A DNA stretch of 36,655 nucleotides from Rikenellaceae bacterium DTU049 (GTDB lineage: Bacteria; Bacteroidota; Bacteroidia; Bacteroidales; DTU049): NCBI GenBank assembly GCA_001513285.1, contig LFTI01000042.1, forward strand, positions 1 through 36,655, given 5' to 3'. The notes beneath the pieces were generated by a model. That model was not told the DNA's origin. It did no database searches and saw only the letters and a list, made by a program, of their open reading frames with translations. The stretch's first letter is position 1. Every line of letters starts with the position of its first letter. The position numbers were made by a program, and so were the translations under genes. Positions 18,301-25,940 of the stretch are shown piece after piece.

Positions 18301-18428
18301 TCTGTGATTTCATTATTAGTATTAGTAGGAGAAATGAAATAATATGTTTGCTGTGCAAAAGATTGGTAAGTATAAAAAATAATTACTAATGCTAAAATAA
18401 GTTGTATCTTAAACTTTAAAATTTTCAT
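15396..18428 (-). CDS. Large secreted or periplasmic tetratricopeptide-repeat protein
   Basis: This 1010-aa protein has an N-terminal signal peptide (hydrophobic 8-24, probable cleavage after YQSFA) and then about twenty degenerate TPR units to the end. Recognisable helical repeats carry the W/L-x2-G/A/Y-x7-A-x11-P spacing, for example YNEAMLDFSNVMKYD, YNKSILNLNKAINYG, YDKAIALLQQLIVNY and YQGSIAAFDQYLQNFPDG. Such long TPR proteins are common in Bacteroidota next to unrelated housekeeping genes and probably serve as envelope scaffolds; the partner is unknown. There is no transmembrane segment after the signal and no C-terminal sorting domain, so a periplasmic location is more likely than the surface. 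It is divergent from the DHOD-like gene. The TAnnTTTG motif upstream is imperfect (TAATTTG). Confidence 0.85.
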   Translation of the reverse strand: MKILKFKIQLILALVIIFYTYQSFAQQTYYFISPTNTNNEITDLYNKKQFSLLKQMSENLPDNLYSTKADYSYYKAYSSYMLHNNDARSLLIEYIDKYPLHVNVNLAKFFIGNNYFWSKNYKKSIDYFNEVENDKLSDSLRAELYFRRGYSYFSTQQYNEAMLDFSNVMKYDIWFVPYAQYYIGYINYLNNNYHVALQDFKKISSLTDDSLFLSYSNYNILYLEYLTNQLDSVILRGESILPTAADKYQSEIHRLLAQVYWYKKDLNKAKLHLDSYFEMNRTGINRDDNYLMGYLCYAINDYKCAIEYLEKVMTTKDSLYQNAAYHLGLAYINTGQKNFAQKAFYDAYSLNFDTLIKEDALFNYAKLSYELDNDPYNIAISALQKYIEEYPKSIRINEAQELILNLLMISSNYQRVIDIIEQLPRKNLTIENMYQRACLNQALLDFKDRQYNKSILNLNKAINYGTDRKIKAKAIFWKGESFYTLGRYDSALVNYQTFINYGPSKDLPEYNKGYYNLGYSYLLNNKYSLAVDAFRQFIALSDNEPVNIKFDAYLRYADALLLNKNIDEAAKIYKKVIDDYPLKADYAYLSYAKILGIKGQLNEKINNLDLLITKFPNSSYIPEALYEKGLSQELINEVDAIKTYNKIYTLYPDHPLANKAMLKEALILRNQKDYDKAIALLQQLIVNYKNSESEKDAWIALREIYTDADRINEFFSFAQSYGKTISSSEQEEMLYNTAENKFMASDYQGSIAAFDQYLQNFPDGAFSINAHFYRAEAHYALGNFDNALQDYLYVTNTNSRFTESSLFKAARIYYNRNEYEASIPLYEKLLQIAQVKINRIEAMRNLLKAYEYIKNYDKVIEIADNILNSPDMDENDKLQANITKARIYFQTNNINECAQICKNISNNKSEVGAEATYYLAYIDYMNGDLNDSEHKIFLLIENFAAYEDWIARGFILLSDVYLSRGDLYQAKATLEHLINNYKGDVAIINVAKDKYNNLVTIDETNSNQEE

Positions 18429-18487
18429 AACAAAATGAATTTATTGCAAATTACTTAAAAATTTTTCAAATAATTAAAATAAATATT

Positions 18488-18495
18488 TATTTTTG
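18488..18495 (+). promoter_or_regulatory. -7 promoter element for the DHOD-like gene
   Basis: TATTTTTG matches TAnnTTTG and ends 23 bases before the ATG at 18519, in the 90-base divergent gap shared with the TPR gene. Confidence 0.5.
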
Positions 18496-18518
18496 CATTA
18501 AATAAAAAACAAAATTAT

Positions 18519-19502
18519 ATGTCAAAAATTGGTGTGAAATACTTAGGATTAGATTTAACAAGTCCAATAATAGTAGCTAGTTGTGGATTGACAAAATCAA
18601 TAGATAAAATTAAAGAATTTGAATCTAATGGCGCTGGTGCAATAGTTTTAAAATCTTTATTTGAAGAAGAAATAAGAAATGAAATCTCAAAATTAATTAA
18701 ATATTCTGGGCAATTTCCATATCCAGAAACTGAAGATTATGTGAGAGAATATGTTTCTGAAAAATCAACTCAAGATTATTTAGAATTAATAACTAAAGCT
18801 AAAAAAAGTGTAAATATTCCTATAATAGCAAGTATCAATTGCGTTACTAGTCAAGAGTGGACTAGCTATGCCAAAGAAATAGAACAAGCTGGTGCAGATG
18901 CTTTAGAACTTAATATTTTCATCTTGCCTACTTCAAAAAATCAAACTAATGAAGAAATAGAGAATATTTATGTTAAAATTGTTACATCTGTAGCCAAACT
19001 AGTAAAAATACCTATAGCAGTTAAAATCACTCAACATTTAACAAATCCTATACATACAGCATATTCTATGGAATTATCAGGAGCTAAAGGTATAGTGATG
19101 TTTAATAGAATGTACAAACCAAATATAGATATCAAAAATCTCATATTAACAGCTGGTGATATTTTTAGCAGTCCAGCAGAATTACAAGAAGTGATACGAT
19201 GGGTAGCACTCACATATGGTAATATAAAAGCTGATATATGTGCTACTACTGGCATACAAAATGGTGAAGGAGCTATAAAAGCTATGCTAGCAGGTGCCAA
19301 TGCTGTAGCTATTTCTAGCATTCTATACAAAAAAGGCGCCAAAGTCATTAAAGAAATTAATGAAACCATTGATTCATGGATGCAAGAAAAGAATTTTCAA
19401 AATACTAAAGATTTTATTGGTAAGCTATCATACAAAAATATACAAAATCCAGCCGCTTTTGAACGTGTGCAGTTTATGAAATTTTTCTCTGGAATAGAGT
19501 AA
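18519..19502 (+). CDS. Dihydroorotate dehydrogenase-like protein (FMN TIM barrel)
   Basis: This 327-aa protein has the class I dihydroorotate dehydrogenase fold. Features are an N-terminal LGLDLTSPIIVASCGLTKS (substrate and FMN entry), GAGAIVLKSLFEEE, IIASINCVTSQEW, the barrel segment AGADALELNIF, IPIAVKIT with the FMN lysine, and the C-terminal phosphate-binding ATTGIQNGEGAIKAMLAGANAVAISS. It matches the group of PyrD-like proteins found in Bacteroidota and Chlorobiota beside a genuine PyrD. The catalytic base could not be placed with confidence: the expected Asn-x-S/C stretch here reads NIFILPTS. Thus the substrate may not be dihydroorotate. It lies alone, with no pyrimidine genes nearby. 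Confidence 0.88.
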   Translation: MSKIGVKYLGLDLTSPIIVASCGLTKSIDKIKEFESNGAGAIVLKSLFEEEIRNEISKLIKYSGQFPYPETEDYVREYVSEKSTQDYLELITKAKKSVNIPIIASINCVTSQEWTSYAKEIEQAGADALELNIFILPTSKNQTNEEIENIYVKIVTSVAKLVKIPIAVKITQHLTNPIHTAYSMELSGAKGIVMFNRMYKPNIDIKNLILTAGDIFSSPAELQEVIRWVALTYGNIKADICATTGIQNGEGAIKAMLAGANAVAISSILYKKGAKVIKEINETIDSWMQEKNFQNTKDFIGKLSYKNIQNPAAFERVQFMKFFSGIE

Positions 19503-19677
19503 ATAAAACTTGTCTGTAAGACTTATAAATAATTTTGTAAAAAATTTAAAAAGAATTACATCATCTAAATGGATGACAAATTCATGATAAATATTGATTA
19601 TCGTTTGATAGTTTATGTATTGTCGTATGCTATTAATCATTTTTTATAATTTTGCCCATATTTTCTGAAAAATTGTA
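19503..19677. other. Short gap between the DHOD-like gene and the pseudogene
   Basis: This AT-rich stretch has no convincing terminator. The only hairpin is a 4-bp GTCT/AGAC stem just after the DHOD stop, too weak to call. A TAATTTTG box at 19647-19654 fits the start of the pseudogene that follows. Confidence 0.5.
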
Positions 19678-19980
19678 ATGTGGAAATACATACTAATTAG
19701 TTTATTTTTTTATTGTTCATAGTAGCAAATTATAATATTTATGGTAATACATTACTGAATGAAGACTCTCCTACTTCTAAAAAACTAAGTAGTATAGCAT
19801 CAGAAATAGCATTGACGTATTACAGTAGTTTTTCCAACATTTGCTTCTGAACGATTGGAGACAGCTGGATTTAGTTTTGGATTACCATTAATGTTATGTA
19901 TAATGTTTTTAATTGTAGAAGCAATCATATCATAATATTTATCAAGCTAGAAGATAAATATCCGAGAGAAGAGATATTTT
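19678..19980 (+). pseudogene. Frameshifted remnant of a small membrane protein
   Basis: Three consecutive reading-frame pieces give a coherent protein-like sequence. The first is MWKYILISLFFYCS (19678-19722). After a shift the second reads IVANYNIYGNTLLNEDSPTS and continues to LTYYSSFS (about 19719-19850). After another shift the third reads PTFASERLETAGFSFG then LPLMLCIMFLIVEAIIS, stopping at 19935. A further shift would continue to KLEDKYPREEIF, ending at 19980. Two hydrophobic stretches and a charged tail suggest a membrane protein of about 100 aa, which I do not recognise. A -7 box lies 24 bases before the first ATG, supporting a formerly expressed gene. It lies directly beside the second IS element, and decay after insertion is plausible. 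Sequencing error in homopolymer runs is the alternative. Confidence 0.45.
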
Positions 19981-20049
19981 AAAAATGATAAGGAAATTAA
20001 AAAGGGGATGGTAATGAAACTACATTTTTGTTTAACTTTACATGATATA

Positions 20050-21039
20050 TTAATATTTCGACTTCATTAATCTAAAATAACGCTTCCACGCCCATCTATC
20101 GTGTGATGACAAGTTTAAAAGTCGCCCAATGTCTGACTCTACGTCATCTTTCAAGTACTTATTCATCACTACAAACCACATAAGGTAGTTCTGTAAATAC
20201 TTTGTAGCAACTCCTCTGAATCTCATCATCCAAACCAAAAAATTAGTTATTTTTTTCTCTACTATGTTTACGCTATAAACTGCTAATCCTTTTGTTTTAC
20301 GTCTAACTAATACCTTTTTGCTTGGTGATTCTATTACTGCTTGGGTGAACTCATCATTTGGCTTAAAACATATCAAATTTTTCTCTGTTACTCTTCGCCT
20401 CAACTCTTCTTTTATCTGACTATTCTGGACTCTATTTTCTCCAATGTGTTTCAAAAGCAAATTACCCTCTCTATCTGTCATCACTAATACAGCTACATTG
20501 GGATGAACAGTATTCATAGCTTGCTCTTTTTCTACTAGAGTTTTATATTTGCGACCTTTCTCTGAATATTGCATTAATAGCTCATCAGCTTCTGTTATTC
20601 CAGAGAAACTAATTCCTCCTTCTAATCCTTGTATAGCAGAAAGAATCTTATGTCTCCATTTAAAACTCGTTGGTAAACTAATACCAACTTCTTTTGCGCA
20701 GGCTCTGAGGCTTTTACCCTCAAGCATGCATTTTATATAATCCATTAAAAGATAGTATTTATGAGAATAATAGACAAGTGATTTTGCAGTTTCTCTAAAT
20801 CTATAACCACATTTTTTACATTTATAGACTTGTCTACCATCACTTATACCAGCTTTAGTTACATATTCGCAATCACATCTGGGACAAATGGGAGCAGTTG
20901 ATAAAATTTTGATTTTTTGATAGTCTAATGCTGTCAATCTATTACTATTGAGGAATTCATAGAGATTATCTAGGAACTCACGCTTCCCTTCTTTGGTTAG
21001 AGCTAGCATTTTTTCTATATTTTCAATTGTGTATTCCAT
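20050..21039 (-). CDS. IS1595/ISXO2-like transposase-family protein, second copy, possibly catalytically inactive
   Basis: This 329-aa protein aligns almost without gaps with the protein at 9156-10163 (roughly 40% identity by eye). The zinc-ribbon cysteines are at identical positions (C52, C55, C74, C77), followed by the helix-turn-helix stretch SLRACAKEVGISLPTSFKWRH and the block FRGVATKYLQNYLMWFVV (274-291). The first catalytic Asp appears retained (EADE, D152). The expected C-T-D is C224-F225-K226, and the expected V-N-S-x-H is V260-E-K-K-I264. Both sequences share KKIT(D/N)F at this point, so they form a clade with changed active-site residues. The residue comparison relies on remembered family sequences. 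Expression would start from a TAATTTTG box at 21055-21062. Confidence 0.82.
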   Translation of the reverse strand: MEYTIENIEKMLALTKEGKREFLDNLYEFLNSNRLTALDYQKIKILSTAPICPRCDCEYVTKAGISDGRQVYKCKKCGYRFRETAKSLVYYSHKYYLLMDYIKCMLEGKSLRACAKEVGISLPTSFKWRHKILSAIQGLEGGISFSGITEADELLMQYSEKGRKYKTLVEKEQAMNTVHPNVAVLVMTDREGNLLLKHIGENRVQNSQIKEELRRRVTEKNLICFKPNDEFTQAVIESPSKKVLVRRKTKGLAVYSVNIVEKKITNFLVWMMRFRGVATKYLQNYLMWFVVMNKYLKDDVESDIGRLLNLSSHDRWAWKRYFRLMKSKY

Positions 21040-21054
21040 AATTTTTATTTTTTA

Positions 21055-21062
21055 CAAAATTA
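21055..21062 (-). promoter_or_regulatory. -7 promoter element of the second transposase-like gene
   Basis: The minus strand reads TAATTTTG, 15 bases before the ATG and inside the terminal inverted repeats, so the element carries its own host-type promoter. Confidence 0.5.
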
Positions 21063-21322
21063 GTAAAAATATTTGACATGAAAAGTTAAACATAAATGAG
21101 TATTTATTCAGCATCATCCCTTTCACGCTTTCACTTTAATTTTTTTATTATTTATTTAACACTTATTTAAATCAATTAATATCTTTTTATCTTTGTAAAA
21201 AATTTTAAATTTTTAATCAATTTTTATAAAAATTTGTTTTATTTAAAAAATATTATATAAATTTGTATAAAATTTTTGCCTATCGACTGAAATATTTACG
21301 CTTATATCAAAATTTTTAATTT

Positions 21323-21910
21323 ATGAAACAATACATTGATATGAGCGATGAAGAATTAGTCATAGCTTATAGGCAGGGAGACCAAAAATGTTTCCAAGAA
21401 TTATACAAAAGGTATCAACGAAAAATTTTTTCATATATCTTAGTTTCAGTTAAAAATAAAGAAATTACTAATGATATTTTTCAAGAAGTCTTTTTTAAGG
21501 TTATCAATACTATTCAAAGTGGCAATTATAGAGAAGAAGGTAAATTTGCACAATGGATTATTCGTATTACTCATAATGCTGTGATAGATCATTTCAGATA
21601 TCAGAAGAAATATGCTACCTCACCTTCAAATGAGGATGATGACAATGGTAATTATGTCTTTGACAATATTAGTGTAAATAATTATATTTCTCCCGAAGAT
21701 ATTTTAATAAAAAAAGAAAATAAAGTTTTGATACAGCAAGCCGTTTCTACTTTATCTAAAAAACAGCAAGAGGTTATTTATCTTAGGTTGAATGAGGATA
21801 AATGTTTCAGAGAAATAGCAAATGTTCAAAATATTAGTATTAATACTGCTCTTGGGAGAATGCGTTATGCTATTATGAATGTAAAGAAAAAAATTAATCC
21901 CTATATTTAA
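21323..21910 (+). CDS. ECF-type RNA polymerase sigma factor
   Basis: This 195-aa sigma-70 family protein has only regions 2 and 4, as extracytoplasmic-function sigma factors do. Region 2 (about 25-95) contains FQELYKRYQRKIFSYI, NDIFQEVFFKV and the melting segment GKFAQWIIRITHNAVIDHFR. An acidic linker (SPSNEDDDNGN) precedes region 4 (about 138-190) with LSKKQQEVIYLRL and the helix-turn-helix CFREIANVQNISINTALGRMRYAI. No anti-sigma factor gene is next to it, unlike SusR/FecR-type systems, so control must be different or distant. The next gene encodes a T9SS type B surface protein; regulation of it is possible but unproven. In many Bacteroidota this subgroup sits alone as a housekeeping-like ECF factor. 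Confidence 0.93.
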   Translation: MKQYIDMSDEELVIAYRQGDQKCFQELYKRYQRKIFSYILVSVKNKEITNDIFQEVFFKVINTIQSGNYREEGKFAQWIIRITHNAVIDHFRYQKKYATSPSNEDDDNGNYVFDNISVNNYISPEDILIKKENKVLIQQAVSTLSKKQQEVIYLRLNEDKCFREIANVQNISINTALGRMRYAIMNVKKKINPYI

Positions 21911-21977
21911 GTTAATATTGAATATAAAGATTTCATTATTTTTTAATGTTTTTTTAATGTTTTTGAAAATTTTAGAT

Positions 21978-21985
21978 TAATTTTG
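21978..21985 (+). promoter_or_regulatory. -7 promoter element for the choice-of-anchor L protein (and rarA)
   Basis: TAATTTTG lies 34 bases before the ATG at 22020, so this gene has a housekeeping-type promoter of its own. That weakens the idea that the adjacent sigma factor alone drives it. Confidence 0.55.
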
Positions 21986-22019
21986 TAATTATTATTAAGT
22001 GATTATTTTATAAAATTAT

Positions 22020-24311
22020 ATGAAAAAGAAACTGGTATTATTACAATTATTTTTACCAATAATATTATTAGGTCAATTAAATATTAATACCTCATACACG
22101 CCACAGCAATTGGTAGAGGATTATTTAATTGGCCCTGGTATTACAGTATCAAATGTTACTTATCGTGGACAGTTATCTCAATTTGCTTTTTTTTCTAATG
22201 GTAATAGTACAGCATTAGGAATGGATGAAGGGATAATATTATGCACTGGTAATGCTACACAAATAGCTCAAAGTGCTGGTAGTCATATGAGTAGTAGTTT
22301 GGGTGGTAATGGAGTAGATGAATTAGATGCTATCATTAATAATCCATCCTATGATACTAATGATGGGGCAGTCCTAGAATTTGATTTTATTCCTCAAGAT
22401 ACCATGCTTTCATTTTATTACATTTTTGGTAGTGAAGAATATCCAGAATTTGTTTGTTCTTCTTATAACGATATTTTTGCTTTTTTGATCTCTGGTATTA
22501 ATCCTTCTGGTGGAATGTATGTGGACGAAAATATTGCTTTGATTCCAGGCACTGATTTACCAGTGGCTATTAATACAGTTAATCCAGGAATTCCAGGAAC
22601 TAGTTATTCTCCATCAGGATGTACTAGTTTATCATATTCTTCATTATATGTGAGTAATTCATCTCAGCAGCCTGTATTTGATGGGTTTACTGTACCTCTT
22701 GTAGCCGTTGCCAAAGTCATTCCCTGTCAGACATATCATATTAAGTTATGCATAGCAGATGTAAGTGATGGTATATATGATAGTGGTGTTTTCCTTAAAA
22801 GGAATTCTTTTATAACAAATCAACCAGTAATAAATATTGCTAGTCCTTATGCTAGTCAAGATACTATCTACGAGGGTTGTGCTCCTATAGAAATTAGTAT
22901 TTCTCATCCCGATCCTGTGCCTGTGCCTACAAATATATATTTAGGATTATCTGGTACAGCAACTATTGGTGTTGATTGCTCTAATTTGCCTGCTATAGCT
23001 ACTATTCCTGCAGACTCTACTTCTGTTACATATACTTTATATGCTTATCCTGATACTTTAGATGAAGGCGATGAATCTATTATTATTACAATTGGAGGTT
23101 ATTGTGGCATTATTAGCTCAGATACTATATGGATAAAAGATAATCCTTTCAGAGTAAATTTGTCAGATACTATTATTTGTGAGAATGAGGGCCCCATTAC
23201 TTTAAATCCAACAATTATAGATGGTAATCATCCCTACTCTTTTATGTGGAATACTAATGAAACATTAAGTAGTATAACAGTTTTTCCTGATTCTACAACA
23301 GTTTATTCTGTTACTGTTACAGATAGTTTGAGTTGTAATGCGACTGCTGAGGCTACTATTACTGTGAATCCTCTTCCTAATGTATCTATAAATCCAGTAG
23401 ACACTACGATTTGTAGAGGTAACAGTGTTTCTCTAATAGCTAGTGGTGCTGATACTTATATTTGGTCTAATGGAGATACTAATGACACATTAGTTGTTAC
23501 TCCTAATGCTACTACTACATATTCAGTGACAGCAACAAATTTAGTTAATTGCTCTAATAGTGCTCAAGCTACTATAAACATTATTCCTATGCCAGAATTA
23601 GTTATTTCTGCTTCTCCACCAGCTATTTGTGTTGGTGAAAGTACTAGAATTAGAGCAAGTGGAGCAGATAGTTATGAGTGGAATACTGGTGATAGTACAA
23701 GCCAGATTATTGTGGCTCCAGAGAATACTACTAGTTATACTGTTACTGGTTTTGTACAGAATTGTGATGTATCTAAAAGTATTACTATAGAGGTTTATCC
23801 TACTCCTGATGTCATACTTACTGTTTCTCAAACTCATATATTACAAGGAGATATTATAGATCTGCAAGCAGAGGGTGCTATTGAATATCAATGGTATGGA
23901 GATAATTCGATTAGTTGTTTGAATTGTGATATTATAACAGCAGAACCTAAATTTTCTAGTGAAATATGTGTTGTAGGGTTTAATAGTAATTGTACTGATA
24001 CTGCTTGTGCATTTATAGAAGTAGATCCTTGTGAAATATTTATACCTAATGCATTTACACCTATTAAAAATGACATCAATGACACTTGGCAAATATTTAC
24101 TCAATGCCCTATTGGTATTGGAGAATTAAGAATTTATGATAGATGGGGGAAACAGATTTTTTACACTACTAATTTAACTGATAGCTGGGATGGCACTTAT
24201 AATGGTGAAAGAGTAAAACCAGGTGTTTATTCCTATAAAATATTATTCTCTTATGCTCATACTCCTACTATCTTTTATACTTATCAAGGTTCTATTATGG
24301 TATTAGAATAA
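22020..24311 (+). CDS. Secreted choice-of-anchor L protein with T9SS type B (gliding motility-associated) C-terminal domain
   Basis: This 763-aa protein is exported by Sec and then T9SS. Residues 1-18 form a signal peptide. About 22-265 is a choice-of-anchor L domain (ALGMDEGIILCTGNATQI, TNDGAVLEFDFIPQ, FYYIFGSEEYPEFVCSSYND, HIKLCIADVSDGIYDSGVFL). A Calx-beta-like stretch (about 280-375) precedes three PKD/Ig-like repeats built on x-ICxGxSxxLxASGADxYxWxxGD and YSVTxTxxxNC (about 380-600). The C-terminal domain (about 675-763) shows FIPNAFTP, LRIYDRWGKQIFYT, SWDGTYNGERVKPGVYSYKI, the gliding motility-associated sorting signal. It is probably a surface adhesin; the ligand is unknown. It ends 9 bases before rarA, so the two are likely cotranscribed. 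Confidence 0.93.
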   Translation: MKKKLVLLQLFLPIILLGQLNINTSYTPQQLVEDYLIGPGITVSNVTYRGQLSQFAFFSNGNSTALGMDEGIILCTGNATQIAQSAGSHMSSSLGGNGVDELDAIINNPSYDTNDGAVLEFDFIPQDTMLSFYYIFGSEEYPEFVCSSYNDIFAFLISGINPSGGMYVDENIALIPGTDLPVAINTVNPGIPGTSYSPSGCTSLSYSSLYVSNSSQQPVFDGFTVPLVAVAKVIPCQTYHIKLCIADVSDGIYDSGVFLKRNSFITNQPVINIASPYASQDTIYEGCAPIEISISHPDPVPVPTNIYLGLSGTATIGVDCSNLPAIATIPADSTSVTYTLYAYPDTLDEGDESIIITIGGYCGIISSDTIWIKDNPFRVNLSDTIICENEGPITLNPTIIDGNHPYSFMWNTNETLSSITVFPDSTTVYSVTVTDSLSCNATAEATITVNPLPNVSINPVDTTICRGNSVSLIASGADTYIWSNGDTNDTLVVTPNATTTYSVTATNLVNCSNSAQATINIIPMPELVISASPPAICVGESTRIRASGADSYEWNTGDSTSQIIVAPENTTSYTVTGFVQNCDVSKSITIEVYPTPDVILTVSQTHILQGDIIDLQAEGAIEYQWYGDNSISCLNCDIITAEPKFSSEICVVGFNSNCTDTACAFIEVDPCEIFIPNAFTPIKNDINDTWQIFTQCPIGIGELRIYDRWGKQIFYTTNLTDSWDGTYNGERVKPGVYSYKILFSYAHTPTIFYTYQGSIMVLE

Positions 24312-24320
24312 AATTGCATT

Positions 24321-25577
24321 ATGTCTATTCCTTTAGCAGAGCAATTGAGACCAACAACGTGGGAAGAATTTGTGGGACAAGAACATTTAGTTGGTAAAAA
24401 TGGTGTTATTCGTAAGTTATTAGCATCTAAAACTTTACCTTCTACGATATTGTGGGGACCACCTGGTACTGGCAAAACTACTATTGCTGGGTTAATAGCT
24501 GACGAACTACAGGTACCTTTTTTTAAATTAAATGCTATCGATGCTGGTGTGAAAGACATCAGAAGCATTATTCAAAAAGCTCAACCATATAAAACTGCTA
24601 TATTATTTCTAGATGAGATACATCGTTTTTCTAAATCTCAGCAAGATAGTCTATTACATGCTGTAGAGAAAGGTACTATTACTATGATAGGTGCTACAAC
24701 TGAGAATCCTTCTTTTGAGATCATTTCTCCATTATTATCACGTTGTCAGGTATATGTCCTCAAACCTTTAGATATTTCTGATTTAGAAAAACTTTTGCAA
24801 AGAGCTATTGATTTTTATTTATCAAAAAATATATCTTTAGATATTCAAGAAAAAGAAGCTTTATTTACATATAGTGGGGGAGACGCTAGGAAACTATATA
24901 ATGTAGTAGAATTATTAGTTGATAGCTCTGATGGTAATGCTGTGGTAATAACTAATGACTCTGTGGAGGAAATAGTGAAACAAAAATTTCTGCTTTATGA
25001 TAAACAAGGAGAATATCATTATGATCTTATTTCAGCTTTTATAAAATCTGTTAGAAATAGTGATCCTAATGCAGCCATTTATTGGATGGCACGAATGCTA
25101 GAGGGTGGCGAGGACCCACTATTTATTGCTCGTAGGATGATCATCTTAGCATCAGAAGATATAGGCTTGGCTAATCCTAATGCTTTACTGCTGGCTAATG
25201 CATGTTTCGATGCTGTTCATAAAATTGGTATGCCAGAGGCTAGAATAGTTTTAGCTGAGTGTGCTGTTTATCTAGCATCATCTCCTAAAAGCAATGCTAG
25301 CTATATGGCTATAGAAAGAGCTACAGAATTAATTCATCAAACGGGTAATCTCTCTGTGCCACTGCATTTACGTAATGCTCCTACTCAACTAATGCGTTCT
25401 CTCAATTATCATAAAGGTTATAAATATCCACATGATTTTCCAAATCATTTCATAGAGCAAGAATGTTTGCCTACTGAAATTTCGGGTACTACCTTTTATT
25501 TCCCTGCTGATAATTCCAAAGAAAATGAATTAAAAAATTATCTAAAAAAATTATGGAAAGATAAATATAATTTTTAA
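24321..25577 (+). CDS. rarA: Replication-associated recombination protein A (RarA/MgsA AAA+ ATPase)
   Basis: This 418-aa clamp-loader-like ATPase acts at stalled replication forks. It has the N-terminal PLAEQLRPTTWEEFVGQEHLV, Walker A GPPGTGKTT (46-54), Walker B FLDEIHRFSKSQQD, sensor 1 IGATTENPSFE, the arginine finger region LLSRCQVY, and the C-terminal tetramerisation part with DPNAAIYWMARMLEGGEDPLFIARRMIILASEDIGLANP. Length and order are standard. It follows the adhesin by 9 bases, an unusual pairing that looks like accidental operon membership. It could also be read from a weak internal promoter. Confidence 0.96.
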   Translation: MSIPLAEQLRPTTWEEFVGQEHLVGKNGVIRKLLASKTLPSTILWGPPGTGKTTIAGLIADELQVPFFKLNAIDAGVKDIRSIIQKAQPYKTAILFLDEIHRFSKSQQDSLLHAVEKGTITMIGATTENPSFEIISPLLSRCQVYVLKPLDISDLEKLLQRAIDFYLSKNISLDIQEKEALFTYSGGDARKLYNVVELLVDSSDGNAVVITNDSVEEIVKQKFLLYDKQGEYHYDLISAFIKSVRNSDPNAAIYWMARMLEGGEDPLFIARRMIILASEDIGLANPNALLLANACFDAVHKIGMPEARIVLAECAVYLASSPKSNASYMAIERATELIHQTGNLSVPLHLRNAPTQLMRSLNYHKGYKYPHDFPNHFIEQECLPTEISGTTFYFPADNSKENELKNYLKKLWKDKYNF

Positions 25578-25610
25578 GAATAAATTAAAACTTAATATAT
25601 ATATATATTA

Positions 25611-25889
25611 GTTCTATAACTTTTATTGTGGGTAAATTAGTAGGTAAATTATTTTACCACAAAGGGCACCAAGATATTACACGAAGTTCACAAAGTGCCA
25701 TTTATAACCCTTTTAATTCCATCTTTTAATAAAATAACATTAAAGTTTATAATTTACTTGCATTTTCCCTCTGTGTTCTTTGTGCCTTCTTTGTTAACTT
25801 TGTGGTTAATATTTAACAGTCCAATGAAAAAAAATTCTTTTTTATAAAATTACCCTCTTTAACTTTATCCACTCAAAACGATATAGAAC
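25611..25889. mobile_element. MITE-like 279-bp element with terminal inverted repeats
   Basis: The left end (25611-25636, starting GTTCTATAAC) and the reverse complement of the right end (25864-25889, starting GTTCTATATC) match at about 20 of 26 positions. A third copy of the same end occurs at 36-61, showing that this is a dispersed family. There is no open reading frame inside; instead an internal inverted pair of CACAAAG-type nonamers is present. No convincing target duplication is seen. It is probably non-autonomous, and no transposase in the window has matching ends. Confidence 0.55.
25656..25807. repeat. Inverted pair of CACAAAG nonamer repeats
   Basis: The left arm (25656-25695) reads as units ACCACAAAG, GGCACCAAG, then TTACACGAAG and TTCACAAAG. 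The right arm (25769-25807), on the opposite strand, reads AACCACAAAG, TTAACAAAG, GGCACAAAG and AACACAGAG. Arms of degenerate 9-mers face each other around about 73 bases, so RNA from either strand could fold into a long imperfect hairpin. Similar CACAAAG repeats are, from memory, scattered through Bacteroidota genomes. Confidence 0.65.
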
Positions 25890-25940
25890 AGTTTTATTTA
25901 TTATTTTTCACACTTTTTATCCATTTCACTCATCTCTCAT

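Larger units (their letters stand above)
20023..21098 (-). mobile_element. IS1595-like element bounded by 22-bp terminal inverted repeats
   Basis: Positions 20023-20044 (CATTTTTGTTTAACTTTACATG minus its last two bases) and the reverse complement of 21077-21098 agree at 20 of 22 positions around the core GTTTAACTTTxCATG. They enclose the transposase-like gene closely: the inner edge of the left repeat is 5 bases past the stop codon, the right one is 37 bases before the start. The 1076-bp size is typical of IS1595 elements. No 8-bp target duplication is visible (flanks TGAAACTA and AGTATTTA), so the insertion is old or the ends have drifted. Confidence 0.7.

Noticed and set aside
23598-24104. 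Several minus-strand frames of 65-87 codons within the adhesin gene
   Set aside because: They lie antisense in the repeat region of the choice-of-anchor protein, with Ser/Thr/Asn/Ile-rich nonsense composition and no promoter.
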